A stretch of DNA of 64,000 nucleotides from Rhynchospora pubera. Lineage: Eukaryota > Streptophyta > Magnoliopsida > Poales > Cyperaceae. Location of the stretch: the NCBI GenBank assembly GCA_028095005.1, contig CM051459.1, positions 199,431,902 through 199,495,901 of the forward strand, in the 5' to 3' direction. Positions 24,163 through 35,391 of this stretch are shown here, piece by piece. The position numbers and the translations under genes are program-made. A model generated the notes under the pieces. That model was not told where the DNA came from, made no database searches, and worked only from the letters and a program-made list of their open reading frames with translations. Each line of letters begins with the position of its first letter. Position 1 is the first letter of the stretch.

Positions 24163-25782
24163 TCAGATCCCTAAGCAGTTCTTTACTCCTTGTTCAAATT
24201 TATCAAGCACAGAGATAGTGTCTATTAATCCATCTTCTATTCTCTTTCTGCATAAACAAATAAAGTTTATCTCAAACATAAATGATGATGGTACGTGTGC
24301 AACTTTTTATGGTACTTGCCTAGTTGGTAATTCAGAGAATGTCCAGAATTAAATGGGTTTAGCCACTGACCTATCAGTGGAGAGTTCAAAGTTGCTAGTT
24401 CCTATAAGGCTTCCAATATCCGAAAATGATCTGCATGATTACAGTATATCCACATTACTATAATGAATATTATGAGTACTGAAAAAATAATTGGAAGGAA
24501 ACAGGAAGTTCTGTAGAAGCAGACTCAAGACTCAATTCTATCTGACTTAAATGCCCTTTTACCTTTTCCCCCCTTTCAACATAACATGAGAAAAAACATG
24601 TTTTTCTATTTGGAATCAACTAGAGTAAAGGGTCTTCAAAAAGGTTTCAAAAGCATTTCATCTACATTTTAGAATGAATACTTAGTTATCTGCATTAACT
24701 GATTCACAAATTAACAATTATATGTAGCCCAGTTGGGTTGGTTCAGATGACATAAAAAGGAAAAGGAGCATTTTAGGTGCAATAGATGAGGTCAGGTGCA
24801 ACCCTTAAAAGTTAAAACACATTCAAAAGATAATGAAATAAAAGCTAAATATTACCTGATTAGCTGATTGAGGCTGGCCTCCGCCTCTAGCTTAACAGGA
24901 TCCTTGTCATCAAGCAAGGAAGAGGCATTCTTAAGTACCAGACTGAACGTGCAAACCTGAAAAGAACAATGTGGTTCGACTCAAGGCCAGTACTGATACA
25001 GCACAACTGCTGTCCAACACTTTACCAGATAGAGATTTCTCATGTTATTTCTGGGACATTTTTGCTTCATGAGATATTGGTTATATTAGGCACTAGTCTG
25101 TATCTAGCGCTTGATAAATACTTCTAATGGGAGTGATTGAAATGAATTACAAAATAGAAGATAAATTGTTAAACCTCAACTCCTGTCTGAGATTGAAATG
25201 CCACAATTGAGTTTCTTTGGTTTGGTACACAATCTCTTGTTGCAGAATTAAGCAAACCGCGGACCTCGTCAACCTCAACCGGCCCACCACTCTCTAGTAA
25301 AGGTTAAAATTATGCTTATGTTTAAGCTAATAGCAGAATGCATCATCAAATATTAAGAGGAGATGATTACTTAATAACTGGTAGGCTTTTTCGAGTGTCT
25401 GATGAGAGGCCTCAATCGGCGCCATCACATACTTTGAGGTTTTCTTCTTTTGTTCCCTTAGCCATTCTTTTGGTCCAGCTTTGAAATTAAATTAAGAAAT
25501 CAGTATCTTCATAAACAATACATTAACTACATTACAATCATGCGTTAAAACTAAAGTGTGGATCAATGTCATACAAATCCCAAAGGAGAAAGCTGAGGCT
25601 GAGCCAGGGGAAGCGAGAGAAGGGAGAAGGAACAGGACAAGCGCTGCTCGGCGATTGGTGGTCAATTGAGCTAATCTATTGGTTGGTTGGATGGAAACGG
25701 TGCTGCCCACGTTGGAGCAGATCCGGCGAGGCTGAAGGAGTGGAGCTAGAGAGGCAGTGGCCGGATGGATAACAACTTTCAT
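24163..25782 (-). CDS. Thylakoid lumenal 17.9 kDa-type protein, Tat-targeted
   Basis: Six exons in transcript order: 25575-25782, 25371-25478, 25175-25293, 24856-24956, 24371-24430, 24163-24247. All are GT/AG and in phase, giving 226 aa. The presequence is bipartite: a Ser/Thr/Arg-rich stroma-targeting part, then a twin arginine (Arg44-Arg45) before the hydrophobic AALVLFLLPSLA and an ASA-type cleavage site near residue 64. That is the layout of a lumen protein imported by the Tat route. The mature part begins FSFGISGPKEWLREQKKK and would be about 18 kDa; further landmarks are GLLNSATRDCVPNQR and VLDKFEQGVKNCLGI. The wording matches my recollection of Arabidopsis At4g24930; its molecular function is not established. 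Exons 5 and 6 are short (60 and 85 nt), so no single open frame shows the gene. Confidence 0.87.
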
Positions 25783-27020
25783 GGCGACTCTGTTTCAAAT
25801 TTTAGATTTCTTTTTTTTTATTTAAGGCCTTGAGTTTTAACATCTGGGCTTTTTTAGGCCTTTTTGGGCCTATTAGGGGTTCACAAAACAAACACCTTTG
25901 TACGTTGTAAGCTTGTAATGGAGTTTGTATTTTTTTTTTTTTTTGTATTTTATTTTGGGAGAAAGTTTGTATTTTTGTTAATTTGCATGATGTGATAGTG
26001 TTGAATTTTCTTGTGAATCACATGCTTATACAAGGGGGAAGCAGCCATCACTTAATGTTTTCCAGCGAGACATATTCCATGAATAAAATTTAGTTGTAAA
26101 TGTGCTTATGTGCTTATTCTTTGGTCATAAAATATCCCAAAAGGCAATTCCAGGCTAATAATTCTTATCCAAAAAGAGAGGTGGGCACAGTTTTATATGT
26201 CCAAGTTGGTCCGAATCATGCATCGCATGATTCTCATCTCACAACCACTACCACTAGAGAGTAGTGACGAAAAGAGATTATGCTTTAATTAGTTCCTTCC
26301 CTCTTCTTTTTCTTAGCCAGACAAAATCATAAAAGGAATTTTTCCAGATGAACTTTCATGCGTATAATCTTATTTCAAATAGAATAAGGTTGATAATGAC
26401 CGATTGACCGTACGTATTAGATTGTTACAAAAAAAAAACAGTTTAATTATCAAGAATACGCACAAAGAATATAAGCAATTCATGATTAAAAAAACTCAAG
26501 GGAATTTTTTTTTTTTTTGCAAAGTAAAAAAAAAACATTTAAACTACCTTTTGCAAAATTTGATCTGTTCATATCAAAATCTTATTGCATACCAAATTTA
26601 TTTTTACTATTTTTTAAAAATATTTTATCTAAATAATTATGGACCATCCAAAAGTAATAGTTTTTAGAAAATCGTAATAGAATAGTTCAAAATTTAAAAA
26701 TATAAAATTTGGTTTGCAACGATATTTCAATTCAGATCGATCGTTTAAGATTCAGATTATGAAAAAATAGCCCAAAGTAATCACGTCATCTTACTTTGGA
26801 AAGTTTCGTAGCATGAATATCCCTTCAATAAACGAACACCTTTAATAAATTTTTACACGACTTAGAATGTAGATTCATTTATTGTGTCAGTGTACACTTG
26901 TTTATGTATTGTATTTTTCTTTTTAGTAATACTTAATACACAACTATGATAACTGTTTTGACCAAGCCAAATACATTTTCAAAGGTATCAGATAACTACT
27001 TTAATATTCCGAACCTATTT
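25783..27020. other. Promoter of lumen-protein gene and duplicated flanking repeat
   Basis: The left part must hold the promoter of the lumen-protein gene on the minus strand. From about 25855 to 26480 the sequence is a direct duplicate of 33038-33730. The remainder is AT-rich. The open frame at 26404-26667 is A/T homopolymer-driven and is not a gene. Confidence 0.5.
25855..26480. repeat. Dispersed direct repeat, copy 1 (pair of 33038-33730)
   Basis: Long runs are shared in the same orientation with 33038-33730. Examples are TTTGGTCATAAAATAT, AAAGGCAATTCCAGGCTAA, AATTCTTATCCAAAAAGAGA and AGAGATTATGCTTTAATTAG. By eye the central 350 bp is about 90% identical, with a few small indels. It has no coding content. 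The two copies bracket the F-box pseudogene and gene, which points to an old segmental duplication. Confidence 0.8.
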
Positions 27021-27936
27021 TCAAATTTCTAAAAGATACACCTGACAATTATTCTTTGTTTGACAAAAAAGAACAGGGCAACAAATTCGCATATGCTGTA
27101 GGTGCCTGGAACCATTGGAGAAAATGTCAGATATACACAGCTCACAGTAAAAAAGTTGCAGGTTTTCAAGGACAAGACTGCCCAATAGAAGTTTTAGCGC
27201 GAAATCATCATCAAGCACTAAGTTGATCACTAGCATTAAAATTTTGAGAGAAGCAAGGGCTATTGAAATTTGTTTCAGATATATTTTCTCACTGACATAT
27301 GGGTTATGAATTAACTCAAGGAGTTCCAGACTTGCACATGAAAACACTGAATCAGGCAAACTCAATTCCTGTAGTTCAAGTATAGGAATCCAAGCACTAA
27401 TTACCTGAGGCATAAGGAGCGTTGCGTGATCGAGCTGGACAAAATTCTCTACAGTTCTTCATCACGACCGTCCGATTTAATCTTGACAGTTAAGATTTAC
27501 AGACTGTTCGGACCCGATATTAACCCCGGAGCATCTATCATTGATCGGACGGTTGTGATGCTCTCTGCTATTACTACAGAGGATACCGATTCCGATCGAG
27601 CCACCTCATTGAAGGCTCACCAAAGTGATACATGAATTCCCCATGGAATGTAATTGTGTCCAAGTGCTATGGCCCTCGGTTTAAAACGCACTACATACAA
27701 ACAAATCGAACTTCAGTTCTTCCTCGATGTAATCATCAATGTCAGAACCATCATCAGACTCATATTCAGAAATTCATCAAGATAAAAGTTCAAGACGGGC
27801 GCAAAAAATCCATGTGTTTGTCCATCTCTTGGAAAGGATACATGTCCGCACAGCATTTCTTCTGCTCACGAAGGAGAGGATATGCGTTAAAACATCATCA
27901 GGGAGACTGCTAATTCAATCAATTCTCCTCTTCATG
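27021..27936 (-). pseudogene. F-box/LRR pseudogene, truncated and interrupted by a MITE
   Basis: Reading leftwards from 27936, an ATG and a degenerate F-box (SLPDDVLTHILSF, then RTCILSKRW) match the intact gene at 29.8-31.9 kb. The frame has a TGA at codon 7, and after KRWTNTW the homology shifts frame. Homology resumes at 27021-27413 with PQVISAW, LPDSVFSCASLELLEL, ISIALASLK and LVLENLQLFYCELCISDI, paralleling the first LRR part of the intact gene. A short element (about 27441-27592) is inserted between the two parts. Nothing like the second and third exons of the intact gene remains. It is therefore a broken paralog without a product. Confidence 0.85.
27441..27592. mobile_element. MULE/hAT-like MITE inserted in the F-box pseudogene
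   Basis: The inner inverted repeats CATCACGACCGTCCGAT and ATCGGACGGTTGTGATG pair with one mismatch, and the pairing extends outward to TTCTCTACAG on the left and CTACAGAGGAT on the right. The octamer GATCGAGC flanks the element on both sides (27428-27435 and 27595-27602) at the point where alignment with the intact F-box gene is interrupted; it is the likely target duplication. The element is about 150-160 bp and non-coding. A related, rearranged copy lies at about 1.87-2.06 kb. Confidence 0.7.
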
Positions 27937-27990
27937 GTTCAATGTCTAGAGAAGCATTTACTCAAACACCTTGCGTCATATCCTATGTGA

Positions 27991-29729
27991 ATATATATTT
28001 ATACGATCAGTCGAGATTTCAATTTTTTCATTTTTTTTAAATGCAATCCGAGATGTTCATTTAATTTCATTATTTTTTCTATAATATTTAATTTTTGTTT
28101 CTAAAATATTTTTTAATATGCGGAGAATATTTTTTCTATGGATATGTTTCAGACATTTTGTACATTTCTGAACATAAACTACAATAAGAATTTTCAATTT
28201 TGGGATATTACAAAATCTTGTCTGACGGTTTTCAAAATTTTTCCCAAAAGTACGAGAGGGGAAGAGTCAAAACAGTAACGTCTGATCCAAAATGACCCCA
28301 TATAATTTTAATAATTTCTTATAATATTCCAAAATTTTTCCTAACTTTTTTTTAAAAATTTGGATGTATAGAAATGTTCTTGTTTTTTTTATATGTTCTA
28401 GACAGTTTGCTTTTGCATGTTTCTGGAAATATTTTCCAGAAAAAAATACGGAAACAAGTTTCTTTTGCAAATCCAAAATTATTCCCGTTATGTGTTCAAA
28501 AGTAATCACGTGATATTAGTATTTCAATATTAAGGGCAGCATTAATTAGCGTTAATTAAGAAAAAAATTTAGCAAAAGAATAAAAAATTACTGCAATTCA
28601 ACATATCAAGCTAACTCGGACCAAAATTAAGATTAGTTTTACAAACTGATTTGTGGCGGAATTTACTTTTATTAGCTTATTTCAAAAAGTTTCACCTGAT
28701 ACCCAGACAAATTTAGGAAATAATTTATTGAAAAAAAAATTCGAAAACAAGCGCCACTTCAATTGAAACTTTATTTTATCGCATTAAACTCAAAAGACTA
28801 TATACTGTGTACCTCACCTTTTTGCAGTAGATTCTGTATCAGAAAGGGCTCATTTTGATTTCATCCCATTGAAAATCAAAATAAGGGAACAACTCCGTTC
28901 GTAAGAACAAAGAGAAGCAGATCTATTCTATACCCGATAAGTACCAGTACGCAACGGGAAGATTGCATTAGAATTAGAAATTCTTGATCATTCTTTCAAA
29001 TAATCAATCCCTTGGAACTATTCACAAACACCTATTACTTACACATACCTTGGTTCCACCTTAGCGGCCAGCGAGTAACTACTAACGTTACGAGCGATAA
29101 AAGCCTACTAAACTCGAGAGATGCACTACTAATGTTACGCTGATAGAAGTACACATTTTTACAGGTTACAACTTACAAGCAAACGCCGACCTGCCTCAAA
29201 TACATCTCACTCCTAAAAGCAAAAGCAACGGCACTGGTGACTTCCATCTCCCACCAATGCCTAAGCATAGTTTAATAAAAAATGGTTTATAATCTGTATT
29301 GCTCTTAAATAAAAAAATTAATAGGGACAAAAAATTTTTAAGGAGAGGGATAACTTCACAAACCAACTCAAGTAGCTGGGCATAGCACAACTGAATCATA
29401 AAAAATCGCAAAATTTACCCCCACAAATGAAATAAAATTAAAATGCCAGATTTTATCTGCAAGAAGTTGAACAAAGATAAAAAAGTGGCATTGTATTGTG
29501 CAGTGTGCACTAACAGTATCAACAAGACAGTTACACTAGACAAACACCGCCACAAAAGGTCACAAAATACTTTCGTTCTTATACCTTAAACAAACATTAA
29601 AATAGCCACAAGAAAGCTACCATCATAATGTATCTGATCAGTACTACACATCAAACAAACCCCGCTTCCGATAAAGCAAAGTTAAGTTAGGTGATATCAA
29701 TCAAATCATAACTAGTATTTATATTTTCC
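27991..29729. other. Intergenic, no features recognised
   Basis: AT-rich sequence between the F-box pseudogene and the duplicated terminal exon of the intact F-box gene. I see no exon, RNA gene or clear transposon end. Open frames here, such as 28267-28509 and 29196-29411 on the minus strand, are Lys/Phe/Leu-rich and without recognisable domains. Confidence 0.45.
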
Positions 29730-29890
29730 AATACTTTCCCCAAGCCGACACAACAGACAGACCAGCTTACTATCCAACTTGTCCTCCACTCACGAGACGT
29801 TGACTGTCGCAAGGTACTCAGCATGCAAGGAAACGTCTTGTCTCAGCATATTCTGTATAACGCCCACTTCGTATTTTATTAATCAGAATA
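29730..29890 (-). pseudogene. Duplicated copy of the F-box gene's last exon
   Basis: The stretch is a diverged tandem copy of 29917-30075, which is most of exon 3 of the neighbouring F-box gene. Shared blocks, in the same order, include CAGCTTACTATCCAA, TTGTCCTCC, GACGTTGAC/GATGTTGAC and AGGTACTCA. The duplicate has small indels and lies immediately downstream of the gene. The predicted protein of the intact gene ends inside this copy, at a TGA that arises in it. Confidence 0.7.
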
Positions 29891-31931
29891 TAATTACTAT
29901 ATCTGATGTTAATATTTCCAATGGTCTTCACATGTCGACCCAACACATGGACCAGCTTACTATCCAATTTGTCCTCCTTCACACACAAGATGTTGACTTC
30001 CTCGAGGTACTCATGCTGGAAGGGAACATCTCGTCTAGCTGCTGCTTGTATAATAGCTGGTCTCTGTTTTATTGGTAAAGACAAGTTTGCATAAAATAAA
30101 TGACAACCATGTTAAAACAAATCTTATCAGCATAGGTAGCTTAGACTAAGAAATTACTAGTGAGCTCATGTCCATATTTGTGATATGGTTGACTTTATAG
30201 ACAATCCAACTTAGCCAGAATGGCACGAGTAGCAGTAAAATCGGTCTCTTCAGAAAAAAAAAAATATTTAGCAGCCTGATTAAGGATAGTTTCAGAAAGT
30301 AATCTGGTACCCAAAAAGACCATAGCAAGATGGTAACCAAATCAGGCAATGAAACTAGTATTCATTTTTATTATAGAAATGACCAAGTTTGTAGGAGTTT
30401 TTTTTTTTTTTAAGTATTAAGCAGTAAAAGTAAGAGAGTCTTAACCAATTAAAGAGCAAGAGAGAAAGAGAGGTTACTATATGAAGTCTCAAAGTGAGCT
30501 GCTTTACAACAGGACAATGTTCCAGAAAACAAGCTATCAAACTGAAATCTTTAGCCATGTCCCATGCTCCAAAGTCCAAGCTCTTCAAATTGTAGAAGGT
30601 TCTGCAGTTAGAAATATCCTTCCATAGTTCCTTCATATCACAGAAAATAAAGATTATGATAATAAATAAAATAAATGGAAATAACCATTTTACAAAGTTA
30701 TAACCTAAAGTTTTCAAATACAGTCAATCAATCTGGCTTTAACATAAAAAAGAAATGAACTTTTAACCTAAACAAGCCATAGTTTTCATCTTTCTCTTTG
30801 TTTAATTTTTTTTTTTAAAAAAAACATAACCACTACAGAAAGGGACCATATAGTGTAATCTCTGTATCAAACATGCTATGGCTCATGTGTAAAAACCTGA
30901 TGAAAGCTGTTGTGGCAAGCAATGCATTCTGCTGTCCAAGCAATGCCTTTCTGACATAACATTATTGATATTTCTCCAAAAAGCTCCATAAGGAAAAGAA
31001 CTTAAGGTTTTATAGAACTGATACAGCATATTACCTTCAAATCAGGAACACGCCAAAAGAAAAGCTCCAAATTAGTAACGTTGGAAAGGCCACTAAGAAA
31101 TTTCGAATTAGGCCTATTACTAACATCTACTTTGGTTTCATACATTTTACACCCAGAAAATTTGATACTAGCATTCACCAGAGAGGCCATGTTCTCCAAT
31201 GAAATAATCCTGATGATGTTCATTGAAGATGTGATGGACAAAGAAACAAGACCAGGGCAAGAAATTCGCATAGGCTGAAGGTGCTGGCAATCATCTAATG
31301 TGAATTCCTTTAGCGCATTGGAGGAAATGTCAGATATATCTAGTTCACATATCCAAAGTTTCAGGTTTTCAAGGACAGGACAACCCAAGAAAAGCTTTTG
31401 CATGAAGTCGTCATGAAGGGTTAAGTATTCCAGAACTAAAGTTTTGAGAGAAGCAAGAGCTATTGAGTTTTGACTCAAAAATGCAGGCACACTTTGTGAG
31501 AAATGAAACAACTCAAGTTTTTCCAGGCTTGAACATGAGAACACAGAATCAGGAAAATCCAAATCCCATCCATAACAGTCAGGGATGTCGACACTGATCA
31601 CCCGAGGCATTAGGAGTGTTGCACGGTGAAGCCACCCTATTGGAGGAGGGTCAATATAGCGATCCCCAACATACCGACTGCTTATAATTGTGTCCAGGAG
31701 TGCTGGCCCTCGATTTTCCAACACTCCATTCACAAACTGGTCAAACTTCCAACTTTCATTTTCATTGTAGTCACTAACATGGAAGTTCAAGACAGGCACA
31801 GAAGCCCATGTGTTTCTCCATCTTTTGGAAAGGATGCATGTCTGCACCGCCTCTCTTGTTCTCAAGAAGGAGAGGATATGTATCAAAATATCATCAGGCA
31901 GGCTGCTAAGCCGGTCAATGGTCTCGTTCAT
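29818..31931 (-). CDS. F-box/LRR (FBD-type) protein
   Basis: Three exons in transcript order, 31035-31931, 30478-30630 and 29818-30063, all joined in phase 0, give 431 aa. The N-terminal F-box is clear: DRLSSLPDDILIHILSFL, then TREAVQTCILSKRWRNTW (residues about 5-42). Irregular leucine-rich repeats follow (FPDSVFSCSSLEKLELF, LASLKTLVLEYLTL, CPVLENLKLWICEL, LVSLSITSSMN). The end contains YLEEVNILCVKED and LGRHVKTIGNINIRY, as in FBD-type plant F-box proteins. Such proteins are substrate adaptors of SCF ubiquitin ligases, binding SKP1/ASK through the F-box and a target through the LRR; the target is unknown. Exons 2 and 3 have weaker acceptors than exon 1's donor, so the C-terminus is less certain. 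The last codons run into a duplicated copy of the terminal exon. A pseudogene paralog lies 2 kb to the left. Confidence 0.8.
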
Positions 31932-32541
31932 GGTTCAACGTTCTGAGAAGCATTTACTCAAACACCCACACTGCACCGCCTCCTGTGTTGACACACGCCC
32001 ACAAATCAATCATAAAAAAAAACAGCAAGTATTTTTCAACATGGTGTTACTAACTACAATAACCACGGCCGACATTACAAAAAATTATTATTCATTTTAT
32101 TTAGAGTTGTGCATAACAGCGAAATAAAGTTCGACTCGAGGTACAGATAACACTTGGTATTCGGTAAATAACATTAATTTTATCAGGCCAAAACTAAATA
32201 TAATGCAATGCAATGAAATGCAGGCAAGAACTAGATTTCAAAAATCAAAAGACACAGAATGAATTCAGCAACTTAATTACCCAGCAAGCTAAGATTGAAG
32301 AGTAGTAGAGTACTATTCATATGCATCCACGCTTCAAAGTTCAAACCATCCATGTTCGCTGGAGCTTGGAAAGGTGAAGAGGGGAGAGAGAAGGGAGACC
32401 GAAAGAGTGTCGACTAGGGTTAGGTCAGGTTGGAATCTTTGGATACTTCAAAGAAGAAGTGCTTTTTCACTTTTTCACTCTTGAAGCTCCGACTTCTAAG
32501 CAGGACTAATCACATAATACGGCGCATGCGGAACCAAGGAC

Positions 32542-32944
32542 GGAACGAAATCCTCTACAGCCTTTTTTTTCTTTTTTTTTTACTGCTCCAAGCAGTTTTT
32601 TATTTTTTTTTAATATTTCAAAATTTAAAAATTCAAATGGAGAATCCAAACCATTGATCTTGTTAAATTTTACCGGCGATACGTTTTCATAAAAATTTTA
32701 TAAAATTTAAAATCGGTTTGATACTTGATTAAGTGACATAATTATGAACGTATTAGAATTAAATCTAACCAGATTCGTTCATTTGTTGACATCTTGATCT
32801 AGTATCAAATTGATTTTAAATTTTATAAAATTTATACGAAAATACATTGCCGGTAAATTTTAACAAGATCAACGGTTTAAATTCTCCATTTGAATTTTTA
32901 AATTTTGAAATATTAAAAAAAAAAGACCGTAGAGGATTTCGTTC
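32542..32944. mobile_element. Foldback MITE, Mutator-like, with 11-bp target-site duplication
   Basis: The element is almost one large inverted repeat. The left arm runs from GAACGAAATCCTCTACAG and the right arm ends CTGTAGAGGATTTCGTTC-like (GTAGAGGATTTCGTTC at 32929-32944); the arms pair over about 150 bases each. GAACCAAGGAC occurs immediately outside both ends (32531-32541 and 32945-32955). An 11-bp duplication with long inverted repeats is typical of MULE-type MITEs, which usually duplicate 9-11 bp. There is no coding capacity. A diverged relative lies at 44.62-45.00 kb. Confidence 0.8.
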
Positions 32945-33037
32945 GAACCAAGGACTCGATCTGGGGCAGGAGAAAATAAAAAATTGGATTGCTTTCTTAA
33001 GTTTTATCCAAACGGGATCCTTAGCTTCTGTCTATGG

Positions 33038-33730
33038 GCTTTTCTAGACTTTTTTTTGGGCCAATTGGGGGTGACAAATTTATGAGTTTGCATTTTTGTA
33101 ATTTTTTCTTTTTCGGAAGCTTGTATAGTGATAGTTGTATTTGTATATTTGTATTTTTGTTGATTTGCATCATTGCATGATGTAGAACTGTTGAATTTTC
33201 TAGTGAATCGCGTGCTTATACAAGGGAGAGACGACAATGAACAACCACATAATGTTTTCCAGCAAGACGTATCCCATAAATAAATAAAATTGAGTTGTCA
33301 AATTGCTTATTCTTTGGTCATAAAATATTTCAAAAGGCAATTCCAGGCTAACAATTCTTATCCAAAAAGAGAGGTGGAGTCAATATTATATGCCCAAGTG
33401 GCTCCGAATCATGCATCCATGATTCTCATCTCACAAGTCACAACCACTGCCACTAGAGAGTAGTGACAAAAAGAGATTATGCTTTAATTAGTTCCTTCTC
33501 TCTTCTTTTTCTTAGCCAGACAAAATCATAAAAATGAATTTTTCCAGATGAAACTTTTGATGCTTATAGCTCATTTCTTATTATTATTATTATTTTTTTT
33601 TGTTTTTGAAGATAATGCGTATAGCTTATTTCAAATAGAAAAAGGTTGATACTTGATAATGACTGCACGTATTAGTTTGTTACCAAAAAAGCAGTTCAAC
33701 TATCAACAATTTCACACAAATAATACAAGC
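33038..33730. repeat. Dispersed direct repeat, copy 2 (pair of 25855-26480)
   Basis: This is the counterpart of the first copy, in the same orientation, with shared runs across its whole length. It is slightly longer because of small insertions, including a T/A-rich stretch near 33.57-33.61 kb. It lies upstream of the intact F-box gene, whereas the first copy lies downstream of the pseudogene. Confidence 0.8.
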
Positions 33731-33926
33731 AAATTGACGAGCGTTAAGACTTAAAAGTTCATAAATCATCATTTTACTTGTAAGACTTTAATGTGGACCT
33801 TTTTCCTTCTGTGTCGGTGATGGCAAGACTCATCTATTCATCATTCAGATTATTAAATTTTAACATTTTTTATATTGTGGGTATAGCTTCCATTCCAAAC
33901 GTTTTTTATTTACTTTGAGGAGGGTT

Positions 33927-34140
33927 CTGGTGTCTCATATTTAGTTTCCCTGAATGTCTCATTTTAATTTTTTTTATTTCTTTTTAAAAAATTTAAAATT
34001 AAAATGTTAAATTTAAACCGTTAATTTTAAATTGAACATGATTAATAATGTAGATTCGTCTTTTGAATTTAAAATTTTTAAAAAATATTAAAAAAAATAA
34101 AAGCGGGGTATTTGGAAGCACCATAAAATATGGGCACCAA
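33927..34140. mobile_element. Small inverted-repeat element (possible MITE)
   Basis: The left end GGTGTCTCATATTTA pairs with the reverse complement of the right end, which reads GGTGCCCATATTTTA. The inner arms are A/T-rich and also pair (TTTTAAAAAATTTAAAATT against its inverse near 34.06-34.09 kb). It is about 210 bp and non-coding. No certain target duplication was found, so the call is tentative. Confidence 0.4.
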
Positions 34141-35004
34141 CATTTGAGAGAGTTTGTAAGTATATGACCTAAACTTTTGAGCATCTTGCCGCTATGAATT
34201 TTTTACTTTGATGAATTAGTATATGATTTTCTTAATATTTAGAAATTAATAAATTAGCAATACCATGCACATTTTAGATAATACCTTCCTAGATATTGAT
34301 TCATTGAATTAGACAAATATACTTTAGTAATCACCTAATACTCAAAACATATACAGAAAAACCATGGTATTTTAAAAGATATAAATTTTGTCTTACAAAT
34401 CATTTTTTTATTTAAAAAATTTAAGAAATGATCGTTGGATCCTCCTGTATTTTGAACTATCTTATAAATGTCTCTTTCTCTAAACCGATCTGTTCACAAT
34501 ATAGGATATGAGGTATTCGCCCGATACATAAATTTTAAACTAAGAATTTTTTTTTTCGAAGGCCAATTTTAAACTAAGAATTACGATATGTTACTCAATT
34601 TAATGATTGATTGTGTATTGTATTTGGTGCATTTGCTTTGTTATCCGTAAATTATACAAAATGCAATTATCAGTTTATTTTTTATTAAAAAAGAAATTGT
34701 CAATTCCAACAGTGGTGCTGAATTTGAGCTTCCAGTGATAGCTAATATTGAGGTAATAATATTTTTGTTAAAAATAAATACAATGATACATATATAAAAT
34801 CGAACACTGATTAAATTATTTTTTTTGCTAATAATCATAAGTTTTAAAATTTTAAATAATAATAATAATAATAATAGATTAAATTCATATTAATCCGCTC
34901 TGGCACTTCACTAATTATTACCTCGCCGTTTCTCAACAATCCTTCCCAGCCATCCTCTAGATCAGATCCTCTCCCAAAACGTCGGATCTATTCTCTACGC
35001 ACGC

Positions 35005-35101
35005 CACGTGGACTGGGCCCACTCCCATCTCCGAGTCCATTTCCTCTATACCGAGGCGCAAGATAACCCCGTCCATTTCTCCAATCAGAGCGGCCCACGT
35101 G
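35005..35101. promoter_or_regulatory. Two G-box (CACGTG) elements upstream of the 5'-nucleotidase gene
   Basis: Perfect palindromic CACGTG hexamers occur at 35005-35010 (GCCACGTGGAC) and 35096-35101 (CCCACGTGGCC), 91 bp apart. Both sit in the extended ACGTGG(A/C) context bound by plant bZIP and bHLH factors and used as ABA- or light-responsive elements. They lie about 290-390 bp upstream of the predicted start codon in a G/C-rich block. Function is inferred from the motif and position only. Confidence 0.5.
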
Positions 35102-35391
35102 GCCCAATCCGACAAGCCCGTCCGAATCTGCTCCGAATCAAATGCTTCTACTTTATTCCTCGGGACCATCGTATCTCCTCCCATTCTCTCTCTCTGCGCG
35201 CCGGTTCGATTCCAGTGGCATCGCCGGAATTGCATCTAGTTCTGCGAAATTGAGGCATCCGTGGTGGAGTTGGCGTGTCCAAGCGAATCTATTCCTTCTC
35301 TCGCCTTATCCAAATCCGACCCGACACGACGACACGCGTTGCTTTCTCCCTGCACTAACGTAGCATTTCTTCTATTTAATAGCATCGAAGC

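Larger units (their letters stand above)
31932..35391. other. Intergenic region with foldback elements, a duplicated repeat and the promoter of the 5'-nucleotidase gene
   Basis: From left to right: the F-box 5' region, a foldback MITE (32.54-32.94 kb), the second copy of the dispersed repeat (33.04-33.73 kb), a smaller inverted-repeat element (33.93-34.14 kb), AT-rich spacer, and a G/C-rich block from about 34.92 kb that looks like the promoter and leader of the 5'-nucleotidase gene. Open frames on both strands at 34957-35253 overlap each other in this G/C-rich block and lack recognisable domains, so I treat them as non-coding. Confidence 0.5.

Noticed and set aside
34957..35253. Overlapping frames on both strands before the 5'-nucleotidase gene
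   Set aside because: A G/C-rich promoter or leader lengthens frames on both strands; no domain and no consistent splice link to the downstream gene.
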